Assembly (NCBI RefSeq): GCF_029227915.1
Contig: NC_079885.1
Location: 9,362,001 to 9,426,000, forward strand
Source of the DNA: Hydractinia symbiolongicarpus
Lineage: Eukaryota; Cnidaria; Hydrozoa; Anthoathecata; Hydractiniidae
Direction of reading: 5' to 3'
Length of the DNA: 64,000 nucleotides
Positions 22,633-33,637 of the stretch are shown here, one piece after another (within the stretch, counting starts at the first letter, position 1; every line of letters starts with the position of its first letter). Both the position numbers and the translations under genes were made by a program. The notes below the pieces were generated by a model. The model made no database searches, was not told the origin of the DNA, and saw nothing but the letters and a program-made list of their open reading frames with translations.

Positions 22633-22638
22633 AATAAA
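22633..22638 (+). terminator. Poly(A) signal AATAAA of the EF-hand gene
   Basis: AATAAA lies 35 nt beyond the TAA stop (22596-22598), followed by a GT/T-rich stretch. A second AATAAA-like hexamer within AAAATAAAATG lies nearer the stop at about 22605. Confidence 0.65.
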
Positions 22639-22714
22639 TAGTTGGTGATTTTCATTTTTTTTATTTATTTATTTATAATTTTAGACAAAAATTTTTTGTG
22701 GGAACGTTTGTTGA

Positions 22715-22845
22715 TTTATGACATGAATAGTTTTTCAGTCGAAACTTATTTTGATATTAAAAATAAATATATTCTGTCTAGTATGCAATATGAGATACAT
22801 AAAAAACGAACCCGTGGATTTTCCACCCGAGCTCACGACTTGTTT
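22715..22845 (+). mobile_element. Degraded short Helitron-family copy
   Basis: GCAATATGAGATACATAAAAAACGAACCCGTGGATTTTCCAC parallels the 3' half of the clean copy at 36823-36963 in separate blocks (GCAATGCGGTATAAAAAG, then GAACCCGTGGATTTTCCAC). The terminal CTAG is lost and the 5' end is uncertain. Confidence 0.5.
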
Positions 22846-23028
22846 GTTTGTATAATGCTAATTTAGAATTTTCAATGTTTTTCCCTTTCATGTGTTGCAA
22901 CAAACTGCTCTAAAAGGCTGTTTTTCATTTTTTTGGTAGGCTTTGTTAGCGGATATATTTTTTAATTCTCACATTTTCTTCTCAATTTTCAAAAAATTTT
23001 ATACCTAAGAGGATTTGCATGCTTCAAG

Positions 23029-23218
23029 ATTATCAGGGCCGTAGTAGCTTAAGGAGTTGCTGAAGGGTACGCCCTTCTAAAAATTTTTTTTTATCGATCA
23101 TGGTAAATATGGGGGAGAGATATACAATGGATGCAATCTAGGAGTTTAAAATATCTAATTTTTTTCCCTCTATCGCCCGCCTCCTTTTCCTAAAAAAAAT
23201 TGCTACGGCTCTGATAAT
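23029..23218. mobile_element. MITE with ATTATCAGGGCCGTAG ends
   Basis: The left end ATTATCAGGGCCGTAG and right end CTACGGCTCTGATAAT are inverted repeats (15 of 16). The 190-bp element lies between the EF-hand gene and collagen-lectin unit A. It has no coding capacity; the CAGGGCCG-type terminus resembles hAT-like MITEs, but no 8-bp duplication was identified. Confidence 0.7.
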
Positions 23219-24018
23219 ACTGCGGTTAAATGTTAAAATGGTAACCACATTACGATTACGTTAACAACATTTCTCTTTTTCTTTTTGGATCGACCTATTA
23301 ATTTTTTTCCTATTAACTTTGCAGTACATTTTCGTAATAGACTTTCACTATATTTTGTAACGAATTATATGACACGTTAACGGAGTTGCTATATTTATAA
23401 ACAACCATACTATAATACTGTTTTAACGGTGCGTATCTTTTTCTGTTGGAAAGACATGAAAAATTTGAAGTTTTCGAGTAGACGTTTTCTGCTGTAATAG
23501 TCTGAAGTCTTGAATCGCATTAGGCAAGGTGCAAGAAAGGGAAGGTTGCTTGAAAATGAATTTGTTGGCGCAAACACATATATTTAAGTCCAGCACAATT
23601 TACAAATACGCATGCATAATGATAAAAAAATCTACAAAATATCCGTCTTTTTCGTCCTATTCGAACTATATCATTGTATAAAAATAAAAAATAAATAAAA
23701 AACAAATAAACACGTGTTAGGGAATCGTAGGTAGTTCTTTAATTTTTCGTAGGGAATGGTATAACCAGGATGGGAATGAGCTTACACGACTCCATCAAAG
23801 TTGAAATCTATCAAAACAGTTAAATATTTAGGTAACTAGCTAATGGGTGGGTGGGAATGGGGCTGAGAAAAACGGGTGTTATAGCTTTTAAAAATTGTTA
23901 CTGTTATTATAATCGAATGTCATATTCTGTATACAAAGCTTTCCATAGTAAGCACTGGTAACTTTCTTTTAAAAAGAGAATGTTACTCAATTGAAATAAA
24001 GAAGAAGTTGTTGAGTGT
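23219..24018. other. 3' flank between two convergent genes
   Basis: The EF-hand gene (+) and unit A (-) converge here. Nothing coding is seen. The nearest minus-strand poly(A)-like hexamer is an ATTAAA (TTTAAT on +) at about 23738; the true 3' end of unit A is unresolved. Confidence 0.4.
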
Positions 24019-25240
24019 TTAGCTGTCTCTATACGATCTTTTCTCTTTTGCAGCTCTCTTTTTTTTCTTGCGTCTGCCTCCTTCTCTCAATACATCAACG
24101 CTGTTGGCTTCATCAGGGATACATTCATATGATATTTTCAAGTACTTGTATGTATTGCCACAAGTGTTATCGTCAAAAAAGATATTTGAAGCCACCAATT
24201 CACAAGCTTGTTCTCCTTTACACTGTCCATTGACTTTTGAAAGAGCATTCTGTGCATCTGTCTCACACAGTCGTTCTGTAGTTAGACCAGCAGGTACAGA
24301 TGGGCATGTAACATGGTCTTCACGGCCCCAAAATACTTTGTTGACTTTGATCAATTCGTATTGCTTACATTCCAGGAAGTGTTTTTCTCCTTCACATACA
24401 ATGGTAAATTCCTAAAGCAAAAATAAATATTTTTATAAACGTTTTTTGTCAAGAAATTATTACAATACGCGTTTCCCGAATTGCATGTTTTTAGAAATTT
24501 TATAATTGTGATATTTTGACCTTAAGATTATATTCAGCGTTGAAATGTATATAAATTTTCATCTTAATGTTACATGTGAAAATGCTGTTTTGGTTGCATT
24601 AATGTTATAGTCAAAGTCTTAAAGTTTTTTTTGCTGTATGAATCTAAAGATTTCACATTTTATCAAGTTTTGGGTGAGGATTTTAAGAGTCACATAAATT
24701 TTGTTTGACAAGATTTAGTTGAAAAAGAGCAGCGGTACATCAAAAAAAACTAATTCGGAAAAAGTGTTTTACAGAATATCAATCCACATATTCTAATAAA
24801 ATAATCATACATACCGGCGTGATAGGTTCTGGTGCAGTATCTCCGCTTAGACCTTGTGGTCCTGGTAAGCCAGGGGCTCCAGGTAAACCAGCAGAACCAG
24901 GTAGACCGACTGGACCAGGATCTCCCTTTTCACCAGGATATCCAGGTGCTCCAGGCATTCCAGGACCTCCAGGTGGCCCTTGTGGACCAGGAGCACCATC
25001 CTCGCCTACATGACCAGGCGCTCCAGGGGCTCCAGGCAAACCAGGTGGACCTGGCTCACCAGCTGGGCCTGGTGGACCGGGTGGACCAGGTGGACCATTT
25101 AAACCTTTTAGGAAGAAGCCTAGTGTAAGATTTTGTTCCAACAGCTGACTGACCATCAATTGATCAATGAAAGGTTGTGTAATTCTATCACCAACTCTCG
25201 GCCAATCAGGTAAAATTCGTCCCTGTTGTTGTTGCGATTG
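24019..25240 (-). CDS. Collagen-SUEL lectin unit A (signal exon not found)
   Basis: Two coding exons on the minus strand: 25240-24815 (142 codons) and 24411-24019 (130 codons plus TAA), joined in phase 0 (donor GTATGT, acceptor TTTAG). The first begins [14 protein letters not shown], contains the segment [17 protein letters not shown] with an N-glycosylation sequon, then about 28 uninterrupted Gly-X-Y triplets. The second is a SUEL/Gal_lectin-type domain with eight Cys, including VFWGRED near the family's YGR position and [15 protein letters not shown] near its end. It finishes with a strongly basic tail (GGRRKKKKR...). It is closely similar to unit B over both exons. No signal-peptide exon was found in the 1.76 kb separating it from B, so A may be spliced to B's first exon, use an undetected exon, or be a 5'-truncated duplicate. 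Both frames are fully open, arguing against simple decay. Predicted role, if secreted: trimeric sugar-binding extracellular protein. Confidence 0.82.
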
Positions 25241-26997
25241 CTATACGTAAAAAATACACATTACTAAAATCTCGAACTGGTTGCGTGTTATCTTATAGTC
25301 TTAACTCACTCACTCACACTCTTAATCAGTCACTCAGTCACTCACTCACTCACTCACTTACTCACTCAATCGTTCGTTCATTTACTCATTTTGTGAGGCA
25401 TTTCTTTGTTATCTTTCTCATTGTTACTTTCACTTTTTTTATTGTCTTGTTTCATGTTGTTTACATCTCAAAATTCGTTGTATTTTGATATTCAGTCAAT
25501 GCAACGCAAGGACGAGCTAACCCAATAGGAACAGATCCTCTATTTTGTCGGAACACTATAAGACTATTAATTTATCACTCATATAACTCTCGTGGGATTT
25601 TATGGACACTTTACATAAAAATGCACGAGAGAAACTATGGATGAGAATATTTTACTTTTAATTAGATAGAAAAACATTTTTTTAACCCTCTTGGAACCTG
25701 ATGGGAGTATAGTTAATTTATCTGATATTGAGAAACCGCTTTGCTACTGTCTATTGTAACCACAGGTGATCTGAATTAAACATGGTTATAAAAATATAAT
25801 ATAATATAATATAAAAACAAAGCTCGATTTAGCGTGTATTTATGTTCTAACTTGCCCTTTCGCGTGTAACAAATGTGCTAATATTTTCGCGAATTTTTTG
25901 ATTTTTTCCAGCTAATGTTTCGAAATTAAACGACATTAAAAATTACTAAGATAAGGTATATCTAACAAACGAACAACAGTCTAGGATATTTCGCGAATTC
26001 TGAGAAAATGAAATAAAAACTGTCACAAATTTTTATCATCTCAACGCCGTACTATCGAGTACTGACTTTAATTAGATAGACAGAAAATTCATGTAACGGT
26101 ACCTTCTTCTGTCTCATCTTCATCAATTTACTAAACCATAATCTACAATCTAAACTACAAGAGCTATTCTGTCTGTTTTTGTTTTTCTTAAATCAATGAA
26201 ATCTACCGTATATTTAAGGTTTCATATATTTTCCGGACGATACATAACATAGACAAGACAAAAAAATATAAGCATATATAATGAGTCCAAACTTGAACTG
26301 CGTATTTTTTGTACAAAACTATAATTCTTTATAAAGTTAAAGGAAGGTTTTCTATACAAAAAGTAGATTTTAAAGAAATACAAAACAGTGATTTGATTGG
26401 TGGGAACTTAGGTAACTCTTAATCAACCAATCAAGACCTATCTTGTTTTCTTTAAACATTGATTTTTGTTTAGAAACCTGACTCTTTGGTAATATACCAG
26501 TAGAATGGCGAATCACAAAGGAATATACAGTAGATTTTTTTAAATCTAGTATAACTTTCAAAGTAGGAAAGGTGTTTATTACCTGGAAAATGGCTGAGAT
26601 AGATACTAAGTGTTCTTGAGGTAAATTAATATCAATATTACTGATCTGTATTTTGTGATTTTTTGGTTAGTGGTGAAAGACTTTCAACAGTATAAGACAA
26701 TAAGAAGTGCTATAATAATTGTACAAACTTTAACGTTGAACATTTTATCAAAAATCCTCTATTTTTATGCTCAAGTAAAAATCGAGCAAACTATATCTGG
26801 ACATCCTCTTTACTGCCAGGGCTTCTTTGTTGTGGCTGCTGGTAACGATGGTAGCTGCAATTTCATTGGTGCAAAAATCACCAATAGTAATGCTTTTAAT
26901 GTGCATATAAAATTCGTCAATAAATTGTTTGTAGAAATGTATTTGTTTTCTTAAAAAAACGTTGTTTATTTTTTTTTCGACGGCTTTTACGATTTAT
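25241..26997. other. Spacer between units A and B, possible small exon
   Basis: Contains an (ACTC)n microsatellite (about 25304-25370) and an (ATAAT)n patch (25792-25816). One candidate 63-nt minus-strand exon (26645-26583) lies between an AG acceptor and a CAG|GTAATA donor. It is open in phase 0 and would encode ISNIDINLPQEHL and then VSISAIFQ, but it has no start codon and a poor polypyrimidine tract. A poly(A) signal for unit B (TTTATT on +) lies at 26965-26970, with another overlapping its stop codon. Confidence 0.35.
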
Positions 26998-29225
26998 TTA
27001 ACTGTCACGAAACGAACGTTTCTCCTTTGTGTTTCGTTTCTTCTTCCTTCTTCCACCTTCTCTTAATACATCTACTGCGTTCGATTCATCTGGTATACAT
27101 TCGTACCATATTTTTAGATATTTATAAACATTACCACAGCTGTTGTCGTCGAAGAAAATGTTCGAGGCCACAACTTCACATGCTTGCTCATTTTTACATT
27201 GTCCATTTACTTTAGCCTGTGTATTTTCCCCGTTAGTTTCGCACAATCTATCGGACGTTAATCCTGCCGGGATTTTTGGACATGTAACGTGATCATCACG
27301 ACCCCAGAATGATCTTGTAATTTTAATCAGCTCATATTGTTTGCATTGAACCCATCCTTTCTCACCTTCACAGATGACAGTAAAGTTCTAAAGAGAAAAT
27401 CATTTTTATTATTGCTTGTAAGGACAATCGAAAAAACTTTATAGGTTGAATTTATTGAATAGAACTTACCGGCATAATAGCTTGTGGACCAGAGTCACCG
27501 GATCGACCTTGTGGACCAGGTAGACCAGGGGCGCCGGGAAGACCAGCTGTTCCAGGAAGACCAGTTGGGCCAGGATCTCCTTTTTCTCCTGGGAAACCAG
27601 GAGAACCAGGTGGTCCTGGTGTTCCTGGAGGTCCCATAGGTCCTGGAGCACCATCTTCTCCTACATGGCCTGGTGCACCAGGAGCACCGGGAAGACCGGG
27701 TGGACCAGGCTCTCCAGGTGGTCCAGGAGGACCTGATGGACCAGGAGGACCATTAAGTCCTTTCAAGAAGAATCCAAGAGTAAGATTCTGTTCCAGCAAC
27801 TGACTGACCATCAACTGATCAAGAAATGGTTGCGTGATTCTGTCACCAATTTTTGGCCAATCAGGTAATATTCTTCCTGCTTGTTGTTCCAGCTAGAATG
27901 TAAATTTCCATTGATATAAATTTTAAACAAAATATTTTGTGTGTGTGTACGTATTGTGTCATTGTGATCGGTGTACTTGCGTCGTCTCCACAAATTCTTG
28001 TGTGTTTCTGTGCGAGGCTGTTATCTTCTCCGTTTGTGTGTTTACGTATGATAGGTGTGTATGGTGTAATATGCTTTGTTTAGTGTGAAATATGGTTCGT
28101 TTATTACGAAGGTAACGTTCGATGTTGCAAAAAAAAAAACAACCGCGTTTGTGCGTACGTATCAGTTGCGCAAGTTATCGTTGAACAAACTAAACTTTAC
28201 ATTAACTATCTTCTTGAATAACTATATCTTATCTTTGTAAAATACTTTTTCTTCTTAATCAGACCATTAGTTGATAATTAATTAATATTAAAATTAATGT
28301 TAAATTAAGACAAAGAAATAATTAAAAATCTGTTAAACGTTTCGTCTCTATTTATAATATTTAATATTAAAAAAATATTCCTTTATTTGAGATAGCTATA
28401 ATATCATTTCGTTAAAATGATTTCTTTTAAACTTTAAAATATGTATGTGAATATGACTGAATATCTAACGTATTTATCTAAAGTATTTAACAAATGTCTT
28501 CCTAATAAACTAGATAAAATAATCTTTAAAAGCTGAGGAAAATGCTAATAAACATGAAAGGTACCAAGACCTTTTTGATTTAACAGAAGTTACAATTTTT
28601 CTTATGTGGAAAAGAATGTATGTCGGATCAAATGGATTTGATCAAACGTAACCGCATTCCGTTGTGTCATTGGTACAAAGATATACAGTTTAAATTGGTA
28701 TAATGAAAACAGAGTATTACATCTAAAATGTATCTTGTTCTAACTTATGAAAATTACTGTTAAGTTTTCTTGTTGATTGTAGTCTGCAGAACTTCTGTAA
28801 ATGCTGGAGATAGTTTGTAAGGGAGTGAAATGTTTTTGTAATATGTTGTTCCGTTTGGGTAAGATCAAAGAGTCAGACACAAAACAATAAATTTGCATTT
28901 AAAAACAATACGCAAAGTGAAAACGTTCGAAACTTTTATCAACGTCAGTAGAATTTCGCTTCATTACGTTTGGTTTAAATGTTCGAAAATTAAATTCGAA
29001 CGTTTCTTTGTTTAAAGAATATTTAAAACGTGTTTAATTTGAAAATACAATATCAGTGAACCAAAAGTGTATTTTGTTTTTCTTATTTCTTTTACTTTAA
29101 TTCCCATAAAAGGGAGAAAAAATTCTTTAAAAATACATAATACTTCATAAGGTAATTCAACTTACTGATACATTTATTCCTATGATCACCAGTAAAAGGC
29201 TTCCAAGGCCTCTTTGCCACAGCAT
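26998..29225 (-). CDS. Collagen-SUEL lectin unit B, complete secreted protein
   Basis: Three coding exons: 29225-29166 (20 codons), 27892-27470 (141 codons) and 27387-26998 (129 codons plus TAA), all junctions phase 0 with consensus sites (GTAAGT donors). Predicted length is 290 residues. Residues 1-20 are a signal peptide (hydrophobic core [11 protein letters not shown]). Residues ~21-67 include RILPDWP and [17 protein letters not shown]; ~68-157 form about 30 Gly-X-Y triplets. From 162 onward comes a SUEL-type lectin domain with eight Cys, SFWGRDD and [15 protein letters not shown], then a Lys/Arg-rich tail. A short collagen stalk with a lectin head suggests a secreted trimer that binds rhamnose/galactose-type sugars; substrate and tissue are unknown. 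An AG acceptor directly before the ATG (CTAG|AATG) implies an upstream untranslated exon; a strong donor (CAA|GTAAGTATAAG) near 29494 could end it. Confidence 0.9.
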
Positions 29226-32200
29226 TCTAGATAAAAAGGAAGTGAACATTAAAACTCCCAAATAATAACACGTCCGATAACACCACTCTTTCAAGCATAA
29301 TATTGATTTTAAATGATTGATTAACCTTCTTGAAACTTTAAAAAATGTTCAAGTTAACAAGACTAAAAAAACAGGGATTCCTTCCTATTTTTCTTCTTTA
29401 ATAATCACACCAATTGTAGCAAGCAATAAACACTGCAGTACTTTATATCCAATATAACTGTATGCATACATATCCAAGTAACTTTCTTATACTTACTTGA
29501 TGTAATTAAGGTTCAGCCCTTCGTTAAAAATTATCGGGCTTCTCTAATATTGTGTTATTATTAAATTTTGAGTTTGTTCTAACGCTAATAGATTGTTTTC
29601 GTTTACAGCCGACAAGTGCAATTCGAAGTAAGTGACACAATAGTAGAGTTGAATCGACACCGGTTGTGCTATTCATGAGATCACCGGCAAAAAATGTGTA
29701 AGTTGCCGAAAAAAAACCTCAACTTGAAATTTGGCGCGAAAATAATATAACTCGATATAAATTATTAAATCTTCTTCTAAACTTTTATAAATATGTGTTT
29801 TTTAAGAAAGACATAAAAAAAATCTATACCTTCAACTTTTATTTTACTTTACTGTTCTTATGAATACAAATATGTTCCCTGATGCGAGACAACAAAAAAT
29901 TATTTTGAGCATAATTTTAGCACAACATCTTCATCCTCATCATATTCGTCAGAAACACAAAAAGTAGTATCAACCTACCTTGATAATGTATAATCAAAAT
30001 GTTACACTTCTAATCCAATTCCCCTCGAAAACACTAAAAAAATAATTCTGTTCTACGACATATAATTTTTTAAACTCTTTGCGTGTTTTATGTTAAGAAG
30101 ACAATTCACGTTAACGCATGCGCAGAAAGTTAATGCAAAAAAATACGAATTTCTTTTTTCAGCTCACCTTGCGCAGTAAACTGGCCTCTTATATAAGTTG
30201 TTTATAGTTTTCTCTATACTTGAACGAATAGAGGTATAAGCATTCATTCGAGCGTTCTAAACAAAAGAGCGCATTTTTACAGCGTTCGTTGATTATTTTT
30301 GAAGGCTTTGTGAATGTACCCACCAGAGGGGTCAACTTCTCTGAATACAGAGCGCGCATTTAATTTACAAAATCTAATCAGGCAGCAATTACAAATTTGT
30401 AAACATAGCCGTGCTTCGGGTAGTTTTCATATAATTATAAGATTTTTCAGATTCAAAAAAAAAATTATATATAATGCTGAAGTTTTTTAATTGGTTTAAA
30501 TCATACTGAATATGAAAAAATCAATGAACTTCTTATTATTGTTTTATGTAATTTTTACTAACATGTATTGATATTTTGATTTAATTGAAGCTGAATGCAA
30601 GATTGTGTAATTTTCTCAAAATATAATTGAAATTTAAAAATACTTGAATTATGCAAATAAAATCAAATATTGAGTGATTATTTTACACGCAATGTTGTTA
30701 AACATTAAAACTTCAGTTCCAATTAGAATCAGAATCTAAAATCACAAAAACCAATTACAAAGAATATCAGGACTAATGATTTTACTGTTTTTATATTTAT
30801 TTGGAAATCTGTTAACATTGTTTTTTTATGTTACCTTTGTAACCTATGTAACCTTTTCGCATGCTGTTTCAATATAGCTAAAGCAACGTAGATGGTGAAA
30901 GAAGGTAGAGGGAGTATTAGGTAGACGGTTAATAAATACAATTTATTCTAAAAGATGCAGTTATTTAATAATATTAGAAGAATACTTAAGATAGTGCACT
31001 TGGTGTGTTGAAGCCTCTTAATATATTCGAAAAACATTTTGCTTTCTTGTTTGCCTTGTTTATTAGTTTGGTTGATCGTTTAATTGTTGTTTATACCTTC
31101 ATTCTAAAAGGTTAAGCGAGAAATTTGGAAATACATGCCAGTAAATATGTTCAAAAACCGTGTTAATAAACGCTAATAACACAAAGTTAAAATAAATAAA
31201 TGGACTAGCTACAGGTACAGGTCGATAACAATCGTTTTTTATTACCTGTACAGCAGTCAACACTTTCTTTTGCATGTTTTTGCATGTATCCACAATGATA
31301 ATCCAGAACTCGTTAGACCAATATGGAATCAATTATTGCCACCCATAGCACTCTTTATTTTAAAGATAAAAGGGTAAACAGGCTCTTCCTGTGTTTGCAG
31401 GGGAGACAATCTGGCTACAACCTCTACATTAACTTACAACTTTCACATAATATGCTTTAACATATACTTGTCTTCCATTCTCTAGCTTTTCTAGCTAGCT
31501 TATTTCAATACATCAAGTAAACAAGAAGAATAAAAAAGGGTATATTCTCACATCAAAAGAAGTTGGAGCTTGCCTTTCATTGACTTTCAAGAGGGTATTG
31601 TTTGGAAATTACTCTGTGCAATTTGATTTTTAAAGCTAACGTTAGACTTTTGACTTCCATTTCAGTTTGAGAACAGAGTGCCTAAACATTTACAATCCGG
31701 ATTTATCGTTTTACGTAGCTGCAATGTTAACCTAAACGCCATTTTGAAAGGATTTGTAAACACTTGGGTATGTCTCAAGGAAAAAAGATTATACAGGCTT
31801 TGAAGTCCATAATAATTATATACGCTGTTTTGCTGTGTTGCTGATTTCTTCCTTTCTTTGTCCATATTATAGCTCAAGCTTGTCAAAATCTATATTATAA
31901 TACCCACATACGTCTGTTTGTCACGCAAAATGGTACCGCAAGTAGCGAGACGCATGCAATGCGGTATAAAAAAAACGAGCAAACCTGTGGATTTTTTCAC
32001 GGCTAGTTTAGTATAAATTTTATTCTGCCAATTTGTGCGACATACAAGAAGAGCAATATTTCGTGCATAATTTTATTTGAGGAATTTGCTAGCTTTCCTG
32101 TTCTTCGTTAATGGCACTTGAAAATCCAGAAAAATAATAGTTTGATCACCACACGGAGTTGCTAAAATGGCACGACCTTTAATAAAATAGAATATAAATA

Positions 32201-32947
32201 ATTTTTTTTATTATTATCTATTTGCTTTATTTTTCTATTTGGACCCTTTTTCTCCTGATGGAAATTTCAGGAATGGTTGCAATCAAAAACACACCATTAA
32301 TGTGCTTTGCCCTATCCTCTTAGCTTTTACGTAGCATCTTAAAAAATAATTTTTGTATGGTCAAGTGTCAATAATTCAAAATAGTTACAGACAATTTCCG
32401 ATACAAGATTATATAAATAAACACAAGTGTTTGTTATTTATTTATTTATCTCTTACTTCCAAAACTCCATAACTTATGGTATAACAATATAATATTCAAG
32501 TTGTAGTTATCACAGCGTAATGTTTAGCTAGAAAGAAGCCTAGCCTATCTCATACTCATATACGTTATTTCGATTACATTGATGGTTTTTTATGACCATA
32601 TTTTGGTCTATTCGTAGAATAAATAATGCTTCCAAACTGATTTTCTGGTTTGTATTAAACAAAAAATGCATTATATGATAAAGACAATTATGAAATAAAA
32701 CTTTAGTTTTTCACAAACTTTTACACCTATAGCTAAAATAACGTTATTAGAATACCAGAGGAAAACTTAGCCATATTCCAATCGCATGAAACTCCTTCTC
32801 TACCAGTACAAGAAAAATTAAGGAAACTTCAAAATGGTAATTTAGACATTTTGATTCATCTGATTTAGTATCACACAAAAAATTAGGAAAACTTAATTAA
32901 AATATGTCTATTTTAATGTAAAACTTTTCTCCGGTATTCTCTTTCCA
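29226..32947. other. Upstream region of unit B; mostly gene-free
   Basis: A possible untranslated exon of unit B ends at the minus-strand donor near 29494. An NRF1-like CGCATGCGC motif sits at about 30116-30124, and a minus-strand TTATATAAGAGG followed by CGCAAG|GTGAGC lies near 30165-30200. Apart from the short Helitron copy at 31889-32006 and the possible 3' flank of the ORF at 32948, no gene is supported. Confidence 0.4.
31889..32006 (+). mobile_element. Short Helitron-family copy (118 bp)
   Basis: Starts TCTATATTATAATACCCA after an A and ends with CTGTGGATTTTTTCACGG-CTAG followed by T. It matches the 36823-36963 copy over most of its length, including the ACGCAAAATGGTA and GCAATGCGGTATAAAA blocks. 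Confidence 0.75.
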
Positions 32948-33637
32948 TTATTGATAAATATTTTTTGTGCGAGAGTTTTTTGTCTTTTTCTTTTCTTTCA
33001 TAACTTTACTTAACCGGTTGCTTCTAAGTAGCAATTTTTTTGTATCTTCACTTACGTGTTCGCTTGTAAACTTCTCTTCATTCTTTACCGTGATATCGGA
33101 TTTCCGAATTTCTTCTTTTCTCAGTTCGGGTAATGGAACAAGCGATAGACGGCGTTGCTGCACTTGGTTACAAGTCTCCCTTAACCTGGAGAACTCCTCA
33201 GGACAAAAGGATGACCTTCTATGTTTTTGCACCAACATATTTATATGTGAGGCTGATAAAAGATTGGGATTGATGGAGGGACGCTTTTGCAGGAAAGTAT
33301 CTTTCCATCCCATCTCCTCTTCAGAATCGCTACTGACATCTTCATCAATTTCTTTTACAACTGTTATACTTCCGCAAGCGGTAAAAACCATATCTACTTG
33401 ACCAGTACTAAATAACCTTGTAGAACATTCAACACCTTTGGAATTATTATCTTTTGAAAAAACACTGTTGACTTTAAAACTCTGAGGAGTATTGGACTTC
33501 ATATTATATCCTTTAATTGCTTCAGTATTGACTGCATTACCTTCTTCATGTCGTTTCTTATTAGGTGATGTCTGCAATTCTTTTTTTACTTCATGGTAGG
33601 TTTGAAGAAATTGACTGGATGCACTTGAGGAGATCAT
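32948..33637 (-). CDS. Uncharacterised 229-residue Ser/Lys-rich protein, intronless frame
   Basis: I do not recognise this protein. The open frame is long for this AT-rich background and has no signal peptide or membrane segment. Visible features: an N-terminal polar region (ELQTSPNKKRHEE), a short conserved-looking hydrophobic stretch (QVDMVFTACGSITVVKEI), an acidic patch DEDVSSDSEEE (~98-108), two basophilic-kinase-like sites (HRRSSF and QRRLSL, ~138-170), a charged helix-prone segment (LPELRKEEIRK) and a Lys-rich C terminus (MKEKKKTKNSRTK). This suggests a largely disordered intracellular, perhaps nuclear, phosphoprotein. A possible acceptor (TTTTTAAG) precedes the ATG, so it may be the last exon of a longer gene. 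An ATTAAA-type signal lies about 35 nt past the stop (32911-32916). The antisense frame 32967-33401 is a shadow. Confidence 0.6.
   Translation of the reverse strand: MISSSASSQFLQTYHEVKKELQTSPNKKRHEEGNAVNTEAIKGYNMKSNTPQSFKVNSVFSKDNNSKGVECSTRLFSTGQVDMVFTACGSITVVKEIDEDVSSDSEEEMGWKDTFLQKRPSINPNLLSASHINMLVQKHRRSSFCPEEFSRLRETCNQVQQRRLSLVPLPELRKEEIRKSDITVKNEEKFTSEHVSEDTKKLLLRSNRLSKVMKEKKKTKNSRTKNIYQ

Noticed and set aside
24068-25128. Plus-strand frames over the collagen and lectin exons of unit A (including an apparent Gly/Pro-rich protein)
   Set aside because: Antisense of Gly-X-Y codons also reads as Gly/Pro-rich; splice sites and the paralogues place the real gene on the minus strand.
26790-26905. 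Hydrophobic plus-strand stretch (SLLWLLVTMVAAISL) as a signal peptide exon for unit A
   Set aside because: It is on the wrong strand for unit A and has no in-frame upstream ATG (a TAA precedes it).
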